From CAVYEM01 sp963767635 (GTDB taxonomy: Bacteria > Vulcanimicrobiota > Vulcanimicrobiia > Vulcanimicrobiales > Vulcanimicrobiaceae), in NCBI GenBank assembly GCA_963767635.1, contig CAVYEM010000001.1:1736001-1800000 (forward strand): a DNA stretch of 64,000 bases. The letters run 5' to 3'. The notes beneath the pieces were generated by a model. It ran no database searches. It saw nothing but the letters and a program-made list of their open reading frames with translations, and was not told the DNA's origin. The position numbers and the translations under genes are program-made. Shown piece after piece: positions 16,676 through 26,465 of this stretch; the stretch's first letter is position 1, and the number at the start of each line of letters is the position of its first letter.

Positions 16676-18259
16676 GTGAATCGTACGGTCTTTGTGGGCG
16701 CCACCATCGTCGACGGAACCGGTGCGCCTCCGGCACTGCGGGATCTTTATGTCGCCGGAGAACGCATCGAGGATATCCGGCCGCCCGCTGATTCGCATGC
16801 GAACTTCAACGTCGTGAATGCAACCGGTTTGATCATCGCACCGGGATTCATCGACGTGCACTCACATGCCGACAACGCGCCGCTGCTGCGCGAGGACGAC
16901 ACAACCAAAATTTTGCAAGGTGTCACTACCGAAATCGTCGGCAATTGCGGCATCAGTCTCGCTCCAGCGTCGGCCCAGCACCGTGACGCCCTTGCGCACA
17001 TGCTGGAGCCGCTAATGTCGGCCGCCCAGGCCTTCGGCACGACCTTCACCGATTTGCTGCACGCCACCGACGAGCGAGGATATGTTACCAATTACGTGCC
17101 GCTTGCCGGACACGGCACAATGCGGGTTGCCGCAATGGGCATGGAGCGGCGCGCCGCGCAACCGCGCGAACGCAAACTCATGCGCGGCTTGCTGGAGGAA
17201 GCGATAGAGGCCGGCGCGTTCGGTTTCTCGACAGGACTGATCTATCCGCCCGGCGTCTTTTCCGATTCCGACGAGATTGTCGACCTTGCGAAATGCCTGC
17301 CGCCGGACGGCATCTACACTTCGCACATTCGCGGTGAGGGGGACGATCTGCTCGACGCCGTCTGTGAAGCGTTGAAGGTAGGAGCATCGGCAGGCGTGCG
17401 CGTGCAGATCTCGCATCATAAGGCGGCCGGTAAGAAGAACTGGGGAAAGACTCGCGATTCGCTTGCATTGATCCGCCGCGCTCGCGAGCGCGGCGTCGAC
17501 GTGTACCAAGACGTTTATCCCTATACGGCGGGCAGCACGTATTTGAAAACCGTGCTGCCGCCCGAATTTCATGAGGGTGGCCATGAAGCCACGCTCGCCC
17601 GGCTCCAGAACGCGACCGAATTAGAACGCCTGCGACGAATGTTGGACGAAGGCGCACCGGGGTTCGAGAACTTCGTCGTGGAGGCCGGCTACGACGGTAT
17701 CCTCATTGCTTCCACGCAAAGCCGCAACTTCGAAGGCTCTACGATCGCGGAGATCGCCGCTGAACGCAGCATTTCGGAATTCGATGCGCTCGTGCACGTG
17801 CTAACCAGCGAGCAGTTGAACGTGATGATGACGATCTTTCTGCTGGACGAAGACGACGTTGCGCGCGTGATGTGTGACGAACACACCGCAATCGGTTCGG
17901 ATGGGGCTTCACCGGGAATACCCGGACGCCATCATCCGCGGTTGTACGGCACTTTTCCGCGCGTGATCGGCCGCTACGTCCGCAAGTTGGGAACGCTCTC
18001 ATTGGAAGCCGCAGTGCACAAGATGACGGGACTTCCCGCGAGCATTTTCAATTTGCGAGAACGCGGCACGATTCGGCCCGGCAACGTCGCCGATCTGGTT
18101 GCCTTCGACCCGCAAACGTTTTCGGACGACTTGGACTACCGCGATCCAGTGCGCAATCCCAAGGGTTTGATGTGGGTCATGCAGCGTGGCATCGAAGTCG
18201 TTCAAGGTACGAACTATTTGGGCCGCCGTTGCGGTGCGCGACTGCAGCGCGCTGCATGA
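16676..18259 (+). CDS. N-acyl-D-amino-acid deacylase (amidohydrolase)
   Basis: A 527-aa enzyme of the D-aminoacylase branch of the amidohydrolases, which releases D-amino acids from their N-acyl forms. The metal and catalytic motifs are visible: DVHSHADN (HxH), EIVGNCGIS, TSHIRGEGDD, QISHHKAAGKKNWGK and the final Asp in IGSDGASPG. Start is GTG 16676 with the family-typical FVGATIVDGTG opening. There is no signal peptide, although the short frame just upstream (16606-16674) looks like one in another reading. Adjacent D-peptide-type serine hydrolases suggest a shared role in D-amino-acid or cell-wall peptide recycling. Confidence 0.9.
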   Translation: MNRTVFVGATIVDGTGAPPALRDLYVAGERIEDIRPPADSHANFNVVNATGLIIAPGFIDVHSHADNAPLLREDDTTKILQGVTTEIVGNCGISLAPASAQHRDALAHMLEPLMSAAQAFGTTFTDLLHATDERGYVTNYVPLAGHGTMRVAAMGMERRAAQPRERKLMRGLLEEAIEAGAFGFSTGLIYPPGVFSDSDEIVDLAKCLPPDGIYTSHIRGEGDDLLDAVCEALKVGASAGVRVQISHHKAAGKKNWGKTRDSLALIRRARERGVDVYQDVYPYTAGSTYLKTVLPPEFHEGGHEATLARLQNATELERLRRMLDEGAPGFENFVVEAGYDGILIASTQSRNFEGSTIAEIAAERSISEFDALVHVLTSEQLNVMMTIFLLDEDDVARVMCDEHTAIGSDGASPGIPGRHHPRLYGTFPRVIGRYVRKLGTLSLEAAVHKMTGLPASIFNLRERGTIRPGNVADLVAFDPQTFSDDLDYRDPVRNPKGLMWVMQRGIEVVQGTNYLGRRCGARLQRAA

Positions 18260-18375
18260 GCCCGGATTGCGGAGTCGATGCATTAAGATCTTTTCTGGCT
18301 CGATTCGGGCACGGACAGTTGGGGTTCGCCAAAAACCAGCCGCCATTCCCAATGAACCCTTCGAGTTAGAACGCT

Positions 18376-19017
18376 TTAGCTCGGCGTTACACCTGAAGTC
18401 GACTCGTTCAAACGCAGCATGAGTTCGGCCAGCTCTCGATCTTGCGGATTGGTGCTGCCCAGCAAACCATTCACGACGCCGGCTCGATCGTCGGCGCTGC
18501 GATTTTGGCTAAGCTTGAATTTCGCGCGCATCTCCCGCACGGCAACGTGGAACGCAACGATGCCGCGTTCTTCTTCTTGCCGGTATTGCGGTTCAAGCTC
18601 CTCCATCGACCACGCATCCTCGACTCCACTTTCCATCGTGGCGACAAGTTTTTGCAAGACCGCATCATTCTCCGGCTCAGGAACGATCGAGACGCTGCCG
18701 ATGCAATGCACCGTTGCGTAATTCCACGTCGGCACGTTATGCGTGCGGTCGTTGTACCAACGAGGCGACACGTACGCGTGCGGGCCGTGGAACGCAACGA
18801 GCGTTTCAACTGTGTCGATAGAGCGCCAGTGTGGGTTGGCTTTAGCCATGTGGGCCGTCAAAACGATCGCCGGCTCGCGTTGCGTAATGATGAATGGGGC
18901 ATAGGTGACAAACGGCTTGCCCTGCACGATGCTTACGATCGTGCCCAGCGGATATGCTTGGATCAGTGTGAGCGCCGCCTCGTCGTTCGGCGATCGGAAA
19001 TGCGAAGGCAGGTACAC
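18376..19017 (-). CDS. PaiB-like FMN-binding negative transcriptional regulator
   Basis: The 213-aa protein matches the PaiB/FMN-binding split-barrel family: MYLPSHFRSPNDEAALTLIQ at the N-terminus, the ANPHW motif, VAFHGPHAYVSPRWY, the VPTWNYATVHCIG signature, and a C-terminal KLSQNRSADDRAGVVNGL block. In Bacillus PaiB is tied to control of sporulation and degradative enzymes, though many homologues may be flavin enzymes. The family length (about 205-215 aa) is normal. It is convergent with the D-aminoacylase gene, with 116 nt between them. Confidence 0.92.
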   Translation of the reverse strand: MYLPSHFRSPNDEAALTLIQAYPLGTIVSIVQGKPFVTYAPFIITQREPAIVLTAHMAKANPHWRSIDTVETLVAFHGPHAYVSPRWYNDRTHNVPTWNYATVHCIGSVSIVPEPENDAVLQKLVATMESGVEDAWSMEELEPQYRQEEERGIVAFHVAVREMRAKFKLSQNRSADDRAGVVNGLLGSTNPQDRELAELMLRLNESTSGVTPS

Positions 19018-19032
19018 GTTAGCCGATATTCC

Positions 19033-19956
19033 TCATAATGGTGGCTCCTGCAGCATGTCGCCCGAGGTTCGGAACATCGATAGGAGCCACGTCAAATCCG
19101 TCGCAGGAGCGGATCGTACGTCGCTAAACGCAACCGTTACGGCAGAATACGTATGACCCAAGTACTGCACCGGGGTGAGCGCGGTTTCGTCCGCGATGTA
19201 CATGAGATCGTTGCGCCGGCTAAAGCGAATAAGCCACGGCAATCGTGGTCCCGGCCCCTGAGTAAAATTGCCTTGGATCAATGCTCGCGGTGTGGTAAAA
19301 GCGTCTTCCTCTACCCACAATTGTCTTAATCGGAAGACTGCCGGCTCGCGACGCGGAGACAAATACAAATGGTAGCAAGCCGCGCCATCGATAACGTCTA
19401 CCCCATCATAGCGAATGTCGTAATCGCGATGGACGGCCTTTACCGAAGCAATCGTCTTTAGCGCGGGCTCAGGATTGCGTTGCGCTGCCGCAAGGTTCGG
19501 GGAAGAGACTCTCTCGAGCGTCAGACCAAACGAATACGTCGGCGAGAGAACCGGAACGCCCAAAAGGTCGTATTGCTGCGGCGCGCTGATTCGGATGGTC
19601 TTGGAAACATGGATAACTCCGACCGGGTCAACGCTAGGCGCTGCACCGAGGGTTGCTTTGCCTGCATAGACTTATGGTGACCTTCGAGCGGACTGTAACG
19701 CCATGCGGCACGTACGGATGCGCCGCTTCTTCAACGCTCGTCGCTCGAACATTAATCGTGCATTGGTTGAGGTGTCGGTTGACGACTCGTAGGTGTTCGT
19801 AACCGTCCGGCCGCTATCGACACCGGTAACCGTGACCACATACGACAGGAACGGCGAATAGGACTGCGACTGCCAACGGCTTCGCGCAAGCGCATAAATC
19901 GCGTACGGGTCATGCGCCGAGACGGCTGCTGCCGACAGGGCGATTGCGGCAAACAT
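19033..19956 (-). pseudogene. Secreted protein of unknown family, interrupted by two compensating frameshifts
   Basis: From ATG 19956 the frame has a signal peptide (MFAAIALSAAAVSA) and DPYAIYALARSRWQSQSY. It leaves the conserved frame near 19730, where the next frame reads RSGASVRAAWRYSPLEGHHK. After TAA 19672 the first frame resumes with VYAGKATLGAAPSVDPVGV and runs to 19033 through LLGVPVLSPTYSFGLTLERV. Joined, the protein would be about 305 aa. The downstream part shows a secreted beta-rich protein with no recognised family. Two nearby indels that cancel out are more likely sequencing errors than decay. Confidence 0.6.
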
Positions 19957-20058
19957 GGCATTGTATTCGCCATTTCAGAGCAGAATGCTGCGCAGAACTA
20001 GCGGCGTGAGAGGGAAAGAGTCGGCCATGCAAATGGACCCGAAGCCGGACGGGGGCCG

Positions 20059-20490
20059 GTGGTCTTGAGCATTCATCATACTGACCTGGCACAAGAGCGG
20101 TTTCGTGTGCTCGCTGAAGCGTTGCCCGTGATCGTGTGGAGCGCAGACGCCGACGGTTGGATCGACTGGTACAACCCGCAGTGGTACGAATACACCGGAC
20201 AGACCCCGGAGGAAGCTCTGGGTTGGGGCTGGCAAGCGGTGCACCATCCCCGAAGGCGCTTCCGCAATTCGCCGACCACGCTTCGACGGCACTTACATAG
20301 CAGCCGAAAAGGACGCCTTAGTTCGTCACTGCAATCGTCGGATTCATTAAACCAGGCGCATGATGAAGTAACGTACTCGAACGCCGGCTATCCACCGCCG
20401 CTGATCGCGCAAAAGGGTGAAGCGCCGGCGCGCATGCTTCGCGCGGGACATTGCGTTTGCCGAAATGAAACTGGCGGCAGCAGCTCCTAA
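20059..20490 (+). pseudogene. PAS / SpoIIE phosphatase remnant with an internal deletion
   Basis: From GTG 20059 the first 60 residues are the start of a PAS sensor domain (RFRVLAEALPVIVWSADADG and YNPQWYEYTGQTPEEALGWG). After WQAVHHP the frame loses meaning. Close to the end it shows VTYSNAGYPPPLIAQKGEA, the late motif of PP2C/SpoIIE phosphatases. Between them about 400 residues of a normal PAS-SpoIIE protein are missing. The intact SpoIIE phosphatase at 20922 lies just downstream. Confidence 0.55.
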
Positions 20491-20921
20491 TTTGGCGGAC
20501 GACACTCCGATTTCGTCGAACGATCGCGTGCTCCACGGACCGCAGCCCCGACGGTTGCATTGAAACGTTCTACGCCGGGATAACCGCCGACGGTAAAGCG
20601 GTCCAACATTTGTTGTGCGTTCAACAATTCCAGCATGCCGTCGCTCAGTAGACGCTCAGTATTGACGCCGGCGCTTTGCAAGAACTGTACGAATGCGGCT
20701 CGACGTTCGCCCGCAACAAATACCGGCCGACATTTGCGACAAGCGCGTCCTCTTGCGCATCGTAGAACTGGACGACTGGCTTTAGATCTTCCAGCAAGCA
20801 GGCGTTACGCTGGATTCACCGTTTTGGAGGAAGGAGTAGGGGACCGACGACTAACGGCATCAGGATGCCACTTGCTAGTCTGCCCTTACGCAGGAGCGAC
20901 AAAGTGACGAAACTTTAAACG
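20491..20921. other. Non-coding or degraded stretch
   Basis: No convincing gene is seen in these 430 bases. Short frames on both strands lack ribosome sites and family matches. The stretch probably continues the decay of the PAS/SpoIIE remnant upstream and holds the promoter of the next phosphatase. Confidence 0.4.
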
Positions 20922-22478
20922 ATGCATCACGCGCGCCCCCACCTGCCCTTTCCCAAGATTGGGACGCAGACGCTGTTTTTAAGCGCCGTTCCGTTGGGGT
21001 TTCTGGTCCTGCTCCTCGCGCTTGCACTCGTTCTTCAAAGCCGGAACGCGCTGATCGCCGAGGATTCGCAACGCTCGGCGCAGGTGCTTTCGCAATCGGA
21101 TCACGCAATGCAGCTGCTCGATGATGCGGGACGCAGCATCGTGGCCTACGAGCGCAGCCGCAAAGAGACTACGCTTGCGCCATACCGCACTGCGGTACGC
21201 GAGCTGCCGGGCGTACTCGACGGTCTCGCCGCCACGGTTCGAGACGATCCGCAGGTGCGAGTCCGGTCGGCGCGCGTGGTCGGCGATCTCACACGAGGCA
21301 TGGTTATACTCAAAGAGTATTTGGCGCACGTGCAAGCGCACGACATGGTAGCCGCAAAGCGCCTCGCCGAGTCACCCCGTGTACGCCGCCTCAGTTTTGC
21401 CATCTCTACTCACAGAGCGCCACTCAACAACAGTGAACGCATTTCAACGGCGGCTCACTTGCGCAAAATGCGAAAGCAAATCGAGGGCTTTACCGTCGCG
21501 CTGGTAAGCGTATGCCTGTTGGGCATAGCCTTGACGATCGCCGTGTGCATCAGATTCAGCTTAGGCATTACGCGCCGAGTCGTACGGCTTGCCGACAACG
21601 CGCGCAGGCTGGCGCAAGGGGAAAAGACCGAGCCGATCAGCGGCGACGACGAAATTTCGCAGCTCGACCGCGTCTACCAGGAAATGATGCGGCGCATTCA
21701 GCGCGAGCACGACATGGCGCTCTTGCTTCAACGCGCGCTCTTGCCGCAGCAATTGCCGGCGCTTCCGGGAGTCCGCCTCGATACCGCATACACGCCCGCA
21801 GCGGACGGCACGGAGATCGGCGGAGACTGGTACGACGTCTTTCGGATCTCCGATCGCCGCATCGGAATCAGCATTGGAGACGTCGCCGGCCATGGCTTGA
21901 GAGCGGCGGCGATCATGGGCAATGCTCGGCAAGCGATTCGCACAGTCGCATATGTCGAAGACGATCCCGCTACCGTGGTAGGACACGTCAATCGCGTGCT
22001 CTGCCGAAACGAAGGCGGCGTCCTGCTCACCGCGTTCTTTGCAACATTCGATCTCCTCGACGGCGTGATGCGCTACTGTTTAGCGGGACATCCGCCGCCA
22101 ATGGTGGTCACGTCCGGCGGCCTAGTGCAGAACCTTCCGGGAAAAGGATTCGTTTTGGGCGTGGACCCGCTGGCTGCCTTCGAAACCGAAGAGGTGAAAC
22201 TGGATGTGGGATCCGCCATCGTCCTATACACGGACGGGCTGATCGAAGCGAGCCGCGACTATTTCAAAGGAGTGCAGAATCTTCAAGCGGCGATCGAAAA
22301 AGAATATCTGAACGAGTCCGGCAACATCGCGGAGGCAATTCAGCGCCGCGTATTTGCACAGCACCCGCCCCGTGACGACTCGGCGTTGCTTTTCATGGGC
22401 ATCACGGCGCTGGGCACGTCGGCATTGGAACCTGAACGGCTCACGTGGAGAGCCGACGCGCGCGTGGCACCTGGGTGA
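20922..22478 (+). CDS. Membrane-bound PP2C-type (SpoIIE) serine phosphatase with HAMP domain
   Basis: A 518-aa protein. Residues 18-40 and 190-212 are membrane helices bracketing a 150-residue periplasmic sensor of CHASE3 type. A HAMP linker (residues 212-260) follows and then a SpoIIE phosphatase domain with EIGGDWYDVF, IGDVAGHGLRAA, CLAGHPPP, LYTDGLIEAS and PRDDSALL, which supply the metal-binding Asp residues. Such enzymes dephosphorylate anti-sigma antagonists in partner-switching cascades. No anti-sigma gene is adjacent, so the target is unknown. Confidence 0.92.
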   Translation: MHHARPHLPFPKIGTQTLFLSAVPLGFLVLLLALALVLQSRNALIAEDSQRSAQVLSQSDHAMQLLDDAGRSIVAYERSRKETTLAPYRTAVRELPGVLDGLAATVRDDPQVRVRSARVVGDLTRGMVILKEYLAHVQAHDMVAAKRLAESPRVRRLSFAISTHRAPLNNSERISTAAHLRKMRKQIEGFTVALVSVCLLGIALTIAVCIRFSLGITRRVVRLADNARRLAQGEKTEPISGDDEISQLDRVYQEMMRRIQREHDMALLLQRALLPQQLPALPGVRLDTAYTPAADGTEIGGDWYDVFRISDRRIGISIGDVAGHGLRAAAIMGNARQAIRTVAYVEDDPATVVGHVNRVLCRNEGGVLLTAFFATFDLLDGVMRYCLAGHPPPMVVTSGGLVQNLPGKGFVLGVDPLAAFETEEVKLDVGSAIVLYTDGLIEASRDYFKGVQNLQAAIEKEYLNESGNIAEAIQRRVFAQHPPRDDSALLFMGITALGTSALEPERLTWRADARVAPG

Positions 22479-22619
22479 AATACGATCCGTTCTTCCACTG
22501 GAGATTCACTCGCGGGCTTGAGCCGGCGGACCGCATGGGCGCTCCAAGCCTATTCTCAGGGACGGTGCCGACCACAGCAATAGGCGTCTAATAGGCGCCC
22601 ATCTCGAAGGAGCCTCAAC

Positions 22620-23102
22620 ATGAGCCTTAGCATTCAAGGGGCCACGAATCCATACGTGGCCGCGGTCAGCGGCTCGAGCAACGTCCAGCCGGCGAGCAGT
22701 CCGTTCGCAAATCTGGATCTCACGAGCGCGCAGCAAACGCAAATCCAGTCCATCGTTCAGTCGGGACAATCGCAGGGATTGAGTTTTTCTCAGGTCCAAA
22801 ACCAGATTCGCGGCGTTCTCAGCCCCAGCCAGCAGCAGACATTCGACACCGATCTCCAAAGCGTAAAGCACTCGGGACACCATCACCATCGCGGCGGTAG
22901 TGACGGGTCTTCGGCGACGGCTGACGTATTATCGCCGAGCTTCGGACAGACGGACGACGACGAATCCACCTCGACAGCCAGCGCCCCTACCGTGAATGGT
23001 CTCACGGTGTCCGACTTGCAGAACCAGGTTCTGGCAGCCCAGGCGATCAATCAATCGCAGATGCAGAACTCGCTCTTGCAACTGGGCTCCGCCGGAACTT
23101 GA
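22620..23102 (+). CDS. Gln/Ser-rich small protein, Spy/LTXXQ-like
   Basis: A 160-aa protein from ATG 22620 behind GAAGGAGCCTCAAC, an excellent ribosome site. It has no signal peptide. LDLTSAQQTQIQSIVQSGQS and VLSPSQQQTFDTDLQ recall the LTxxQ repeats of Spy/CpxP periplasmic chaperones. A His-run HSGHHHHRGG and a Ser/Thr/Asp-rich linker follow, then a helix DLQNQVLAAQAINQSQMQN. Function unknown; the His cluster suggests metal binding (inference). It is closed by the hairpin at 23119-23149. Confidence 0.6.
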   Translation: MSLSIQGATNPYVAAVSGSSNVQPASSPFANLDLTSAQQTQIQSIVQSGQSQGLSFSQVQNQIRGVLSPSQQQTFDTDLQSVKHSGHHHHRGGSDGSSATADVLSPSFGQTDDDESTSTASAPTVNGLTVSDLQNQVLAAQAINQSQMQNSLLQLGSAGT

Positions 23103-23118
23103 AAAACGCGATGCACGC

Positions 23119-23149
23119 GATGCCGCCGAACGTTCGTTTCGGCGGCATC
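23119..23149 (+). terminator. Strong hairpin after the 22620 gene
   Basis: GATGCCGCCGAA (23119-23130) pairs perfectly with TTCGGCGGCATC (23138-23149) around a 7-nt loop. No T-run follows, so termination may be weak. Confidence 0.6.
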
Positions 23150-23232
23150 ACAAATCGAGGATTGCCGAATCTTTACGCCCGGCTCTGTCTCGCGCGTCCG
23201 CGCCAATCCCGGAGAACCGATAATTCTAAGCA

Positions 23233-23448
23233 GTGGACGGTTTAGACACGAAACTCACGGGCACCCAGGCGTCGCGCGCCGCGACGTTGCTGCAAGCGGC
23301 CGGCTTTGAAGCAGCGACGGAAGCGGTTTGCCTGAACACGCCGCGTTCCATCGCGTGGTGGCTTGGCAAAACCTCCGCGCGCCGGCGGCAGACGGTGCTC
23401 GAACTGTTGGAGTGCGTGCTCGAAGCGGACGATTCCGAAGCCGCTTAG
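23233..23448 (+). CDS. Small protein of unknown function
   Basis: A 71-aa frame from GTG 23233 ending at 23448, overlapping the last 4 nt of the convergent regulator gene. The sequence (ASRAATLLQAAGFEAATEAV, WWLGKTSARRRQTVLELL) is helical with alternating charge, and looks like a small DNA- or protein-binding helix bundle. The ribosome site is poor, so this may be a spurious frame. Confidence 0.4.
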   Translation: MDGLDTKLTGTQASRAATLLQAAGFEAATEAVCLNTPRSIAWWLGKTSARRRQTVLELLECVLEADDSEAA

Positions 23449-26297
23449 ACTGCATCGATGACGAGCGATTCCAATGTGCGCGATGGACGCGCGCCGAGCT
23501 CGCCCGCCAGCGTTTCCCGATAGATTCGAAACTCGCGCAGCGCCGAGGCGGCGTCGCCGGACGCCAGGTGCGCGCGTATGACCAATTCCCGAGCAGGTTC
23601 GTCGAGCGGATCCCGCTCGACGACGCGACCGGACAGTTCCAACGCCGAGGCAACGTCGCCCGATTCAAGCGCGTCGCGAGCCAGCATCGTCGCCGTCTCG
23701 CGCATCAAGTCATCAATGCGCACGTTCACAGGTGCGAACCATTCCCAAGGCTCGCTCACCGACGATCGCGGTTCCGTCAGCTCCGTCAGCGCGCTGAGCA
23801 AGTGGGCACGCGTTTCAGGCCGCATCGGCGACTGCCCTCGCGCGCGCGCAATATCTCGTTCGATGAGATCGATGTCCACCACGACGTCGGCTCCCAGATG
23901 ATAACAGCCTTGCATCCCGACGATCATCGACGAATCGCGCAGGCGTGTGCGCACGCGATTCACGTACACGCGCACGGCGGCGTGACCGGATCGCGAACCT
24001 TGCGGCCAGAGTGCTTCAGCGATCTCATCGCGCCGGCACGCGCGTTTGCGTACGGAAAGGTATGCCAGCAGTTCCAATTCGCGCCGCGACAGCGCTACAG
24101 GTACGCCGTTGCGTTGGACGGCGCAGCGCAGGAGCGAGATGTGCCATCTCGGCTCGAGCGCTGTTTGCGGCTTGCCGGCGTGCGGCTCTAACCGTCGAAG
24201 AAGCGGGGCCAAAATGCCGTAGTGCTCCTGGGAAGTCGCGTATGCCTCGATTGCCTCATGCAGCTGTGCCGAGTCTACTTGAGCGGCATAATTCCGAGCT
24301 CGTTCAATAAAATCATCACGCTGCGCCGCGTCGCTTTGTGCGCATGCGATGCACGCGACGGCAGCGCTCATCGGCTCGCCCGCTTCGGTCGCCGCCTGCA
24401 GCGCGCGGCGTGCAAACTCAATCCTTTCGTGCGCGAGGGATACGCTGCAAGCAATCAATGCCGTGTAGAATCGGATTTTCGGATGTTCTATCCCTTTGCT
24501 CTGACGAAGGGGCTCAAAATTACCGTGCGCGGCGGCGCGAAAAACCTCCGTGCCGCCGCTGGTAGCCGGAGTGACCGACTCTTCGAGCCGGCGCGCGTAT
24601 TGTCCATACAGCTTGTCTTCGCCGGCAAACCACGCCGCGAATGCCGCTTCTTCGAGGGCTAGAGCGATGGCCAGCGATGCGCGTGACTCTCCGGCCAGAG
24701 CAACTCCCGCATCCAGGCGCGCTCGTTCAGTTGCGCGCTCACCGCGGTATCGAAAAACGAGCGCTTCGATTTGCACGATCCCAAGGGCAAGGGTAATAGG
24801 CGAAGGGGAAAACGACGGCACCGTTGCGTGCCACGCGTCGAGCGCCCGCGAAAACTTCCCGAGGCGCGCATCGATGAGCGCATAAAACCCCGATACGACG
24901 CGGCCGACCTGCGGAACGCCGGGAGACTCGCGCTCCATCTGCTCGAAAATTGCACGCGCTTCCGCATGCCTGCCGATATTGGTCAGAACATTGCCGAGAT
25001 CGCTCAGCACGCTGATTTTCACGACGATGGGCGTTGCGCCATCGAGGCGTTCTTTGACGATCAGCGCCTCTCGCAACCACTGGTCGTGCGGTATGGCCAT
25101 GACCCGCACGATCGTGGCGGCGTGCCACACCGCCGGATGGCGCAACAAGACGGCACTGTCGAGCTGCGCGACAATTTCGGCGAATGCCGGGGGTACGTCA
25201 AAGAGCAGAAACTCATAACCGCCTTCGAGTACTCGTGCGGCCGTTTCTTGGTCCCCCGCTTCGATATACAGCTGCGCAGCACGCAAAAACTGCGACGGGC
25301 CCAGCGCGCTCGCGACCCGAAGCACGATTTGACGAGCGCGTTCGGCGTGCCGATCGACGAGCATCGTCTTCACCAGCGGATGCGCTTCAAAAGTGTCCGG
25401 CGCAACGGCGTACAAAAACGGCGAGCTTCGCGCGAACGCCGCAACGTCGTCACGTTCCCATTGCGCTCCCAGCGCCAAGGCAATTTCGTCCGCGCGTGCA
25501 TTGGGAATGGCAGCAACCGCAAGCAGTGCGGTGAAACGTTCCCGCGGCATGACTTCGAGCACCTGTTCGGACAAGTAATCATACAAGTCGGCAAATGCGA
25601 CTCCGCCGACTTGGTCGAAAAGCAATGGCAATGCTTGCTCCCGTGCAAGCCGAGCCATGAGGAATACCGCGATCGGCCAACCGCGCGTTATCTGCGCGAC
25701 CGTGTCGATCGACGCACGTGAAAGCTCGATGCCGGAAAAAGCCTGCGCTATTTCGCCTTCGCTGAATCGCAAGTCCTCGCTGCGCAACGTCACGATTTCA
25801 TGCGGCGCGAAAAATCGGCTCAGCGCGAGTTGCAACGGTTCACGCGAACATAAGGCGAGGCGACGAAGCTGCGGCGTTCGTGCCAGCAGCCGCGAGAGCG
25901 ACTCGATGATTTCGAGGGAGTCGCTGAGCTGCTCCGCGTTTTCTAAAATGCACAACTCGTTCGCGGACGAGGCCGACCAAGAATCGAGCGCAAACGCGAT
26001 CCAATCGGCAGCACCGTCGCTGGGGAGCAATCGCTTGTGCGCGAGTGCCGCCGTCCTTGCGGCGTCGCCATCGGCAAGCGCGGCCGCGAGACGCTGCGCA
26101 ACGTCGCTCGCTGTGCGCACGCCCATGCAGTCGCAGACGGCCGCAGGGCCGACCTGACCCGCGTACTGACGAACCAGGGTGCTTTTCCCATAGCCTGCCG
26201 GGGCGATCGCTGCCAAGACGCGCGGCATGGCTGCCTGAAGCCGCTGCAGCAGCTCAGCGCGAACGACATCACGGTTCGGGACTGCGGACGCAACCAT
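23445..26297 (-). CDS. MalT-like ATPase transcriptional regulator with SARP-type output domain
   Basis: A 950-aa regulator. Residues 31-40 are a Walker A loop (IAPAGYGKST) of an NTPase module like that of MalT and related LAL proteins. The middle 400 residues are TPR-like helical repeats. Near residue 700 there is a winged-helix DNA-binding domain (RRELELLAYLSV, DEIAEALWP, VYVNRVRTRL) followed by a bacterial transcriptional activation domain at the C-terminus (LIERDIARARGQ, ALESGDVASALEL, REFRIYRETLAG). Large regulators of this layout respond to unknown ligands through the TPR part. It is divergent from the receiver gene at 26466. Confidence 0.9.
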   Translation of the reverse strand: MVASAVPNRDVVRAELLQRLQAAMPRVLAAIAPAGYGKSTLVRQYAGQVGPAAVCDCMGVRTASDVAQRLAAALADGDAARTAALAHKRLLPSDGAADWIAFALDSWSASSANELCILENAEQLSDSLEIIESLSRLLARTPQLRRLALCSREPLQLALSRFFAPHEIVTLRSEDLRFSEGEIAQAFSGIELSRASIDTVAQITRGWPIAVFLMARLAREQALPLLFDQVGGVAFADLYDYLSEQVLEVMPRERFTALLAVAAIPNARADEIALALGAQWERDDVAAFARSSPFLYAVAPDTFEAHPLVKTMLVDRHAERARQIVLRVASALGPSQFLRAAQLYIEAGDQETAARVLEGGYEFLLFDVPPAFAEIVAQLDSAVLLRHPAVWHAATIVRVMAIPHDQWLREALIVKERLDGATPIVVKISVLSDLGNVLTNIGRHAEARAIFEQMERESPGVPQVGRVVSGFYALIDARLGKFSRALDAWHATVPSFSPSPITLALGIVQIEALVFRYRGERATERARLDAGVALAGESRASLAIALALEEAAFAAWFAGEDKLYGQYARRLEESVTPATSGGTEVFRAAAHGNFEPLRQSKGIEHPKIRFYTALIACSVSLAHERIEFARRALQAATEAGEPMSAAVACIACAQSDAAQRDDFIERARNYAAQVDSAQLHEAIEAYATSQEHYGILAPLLRRLEPHAGKPQTALEPRWHISLLRCAVQRNGVPVALSRRELELLAYLSVRKRACRRDEIAEALWPQGSRSGHAAVRVYVNRVRTRLRDSSMIVGMQGCYHLGADVVVDIDLIERDIARARGQSPMRPETRAHLLSALTELTEPRSSVSEPWEWFAPVNVRIDDLMRETATMLARDALESGDVASALELSGRVVERDPLDEPARELVIRAHLASGDAASALREFRIYRETLAGELGARPSRTLESLVIDAV

Positions 26298-26465
26298 TGC
26301 ACGCCTTTCTAGGGATGCATGATTGGAGTAAGCGTTCTGCCTGCGTGCGGCCGCCGCCTCGGCCCATTTGGCTCACGCTAAACCTAGCAGCCGCTAGCCC
26401 GCTGTTACGCTGTTGTTACAGGTCAACGCTTAGATTGAGGGATTCGCACCCCTAGGGAGAGCGTA

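Noticed and set aside
24771..25721. Long plus-strand frame of 316 codons inside the large regulator
   Set aside because: Arg/His-rich composition and exact antisense position to a well supported 950-aa gene; it is a shadow frame.
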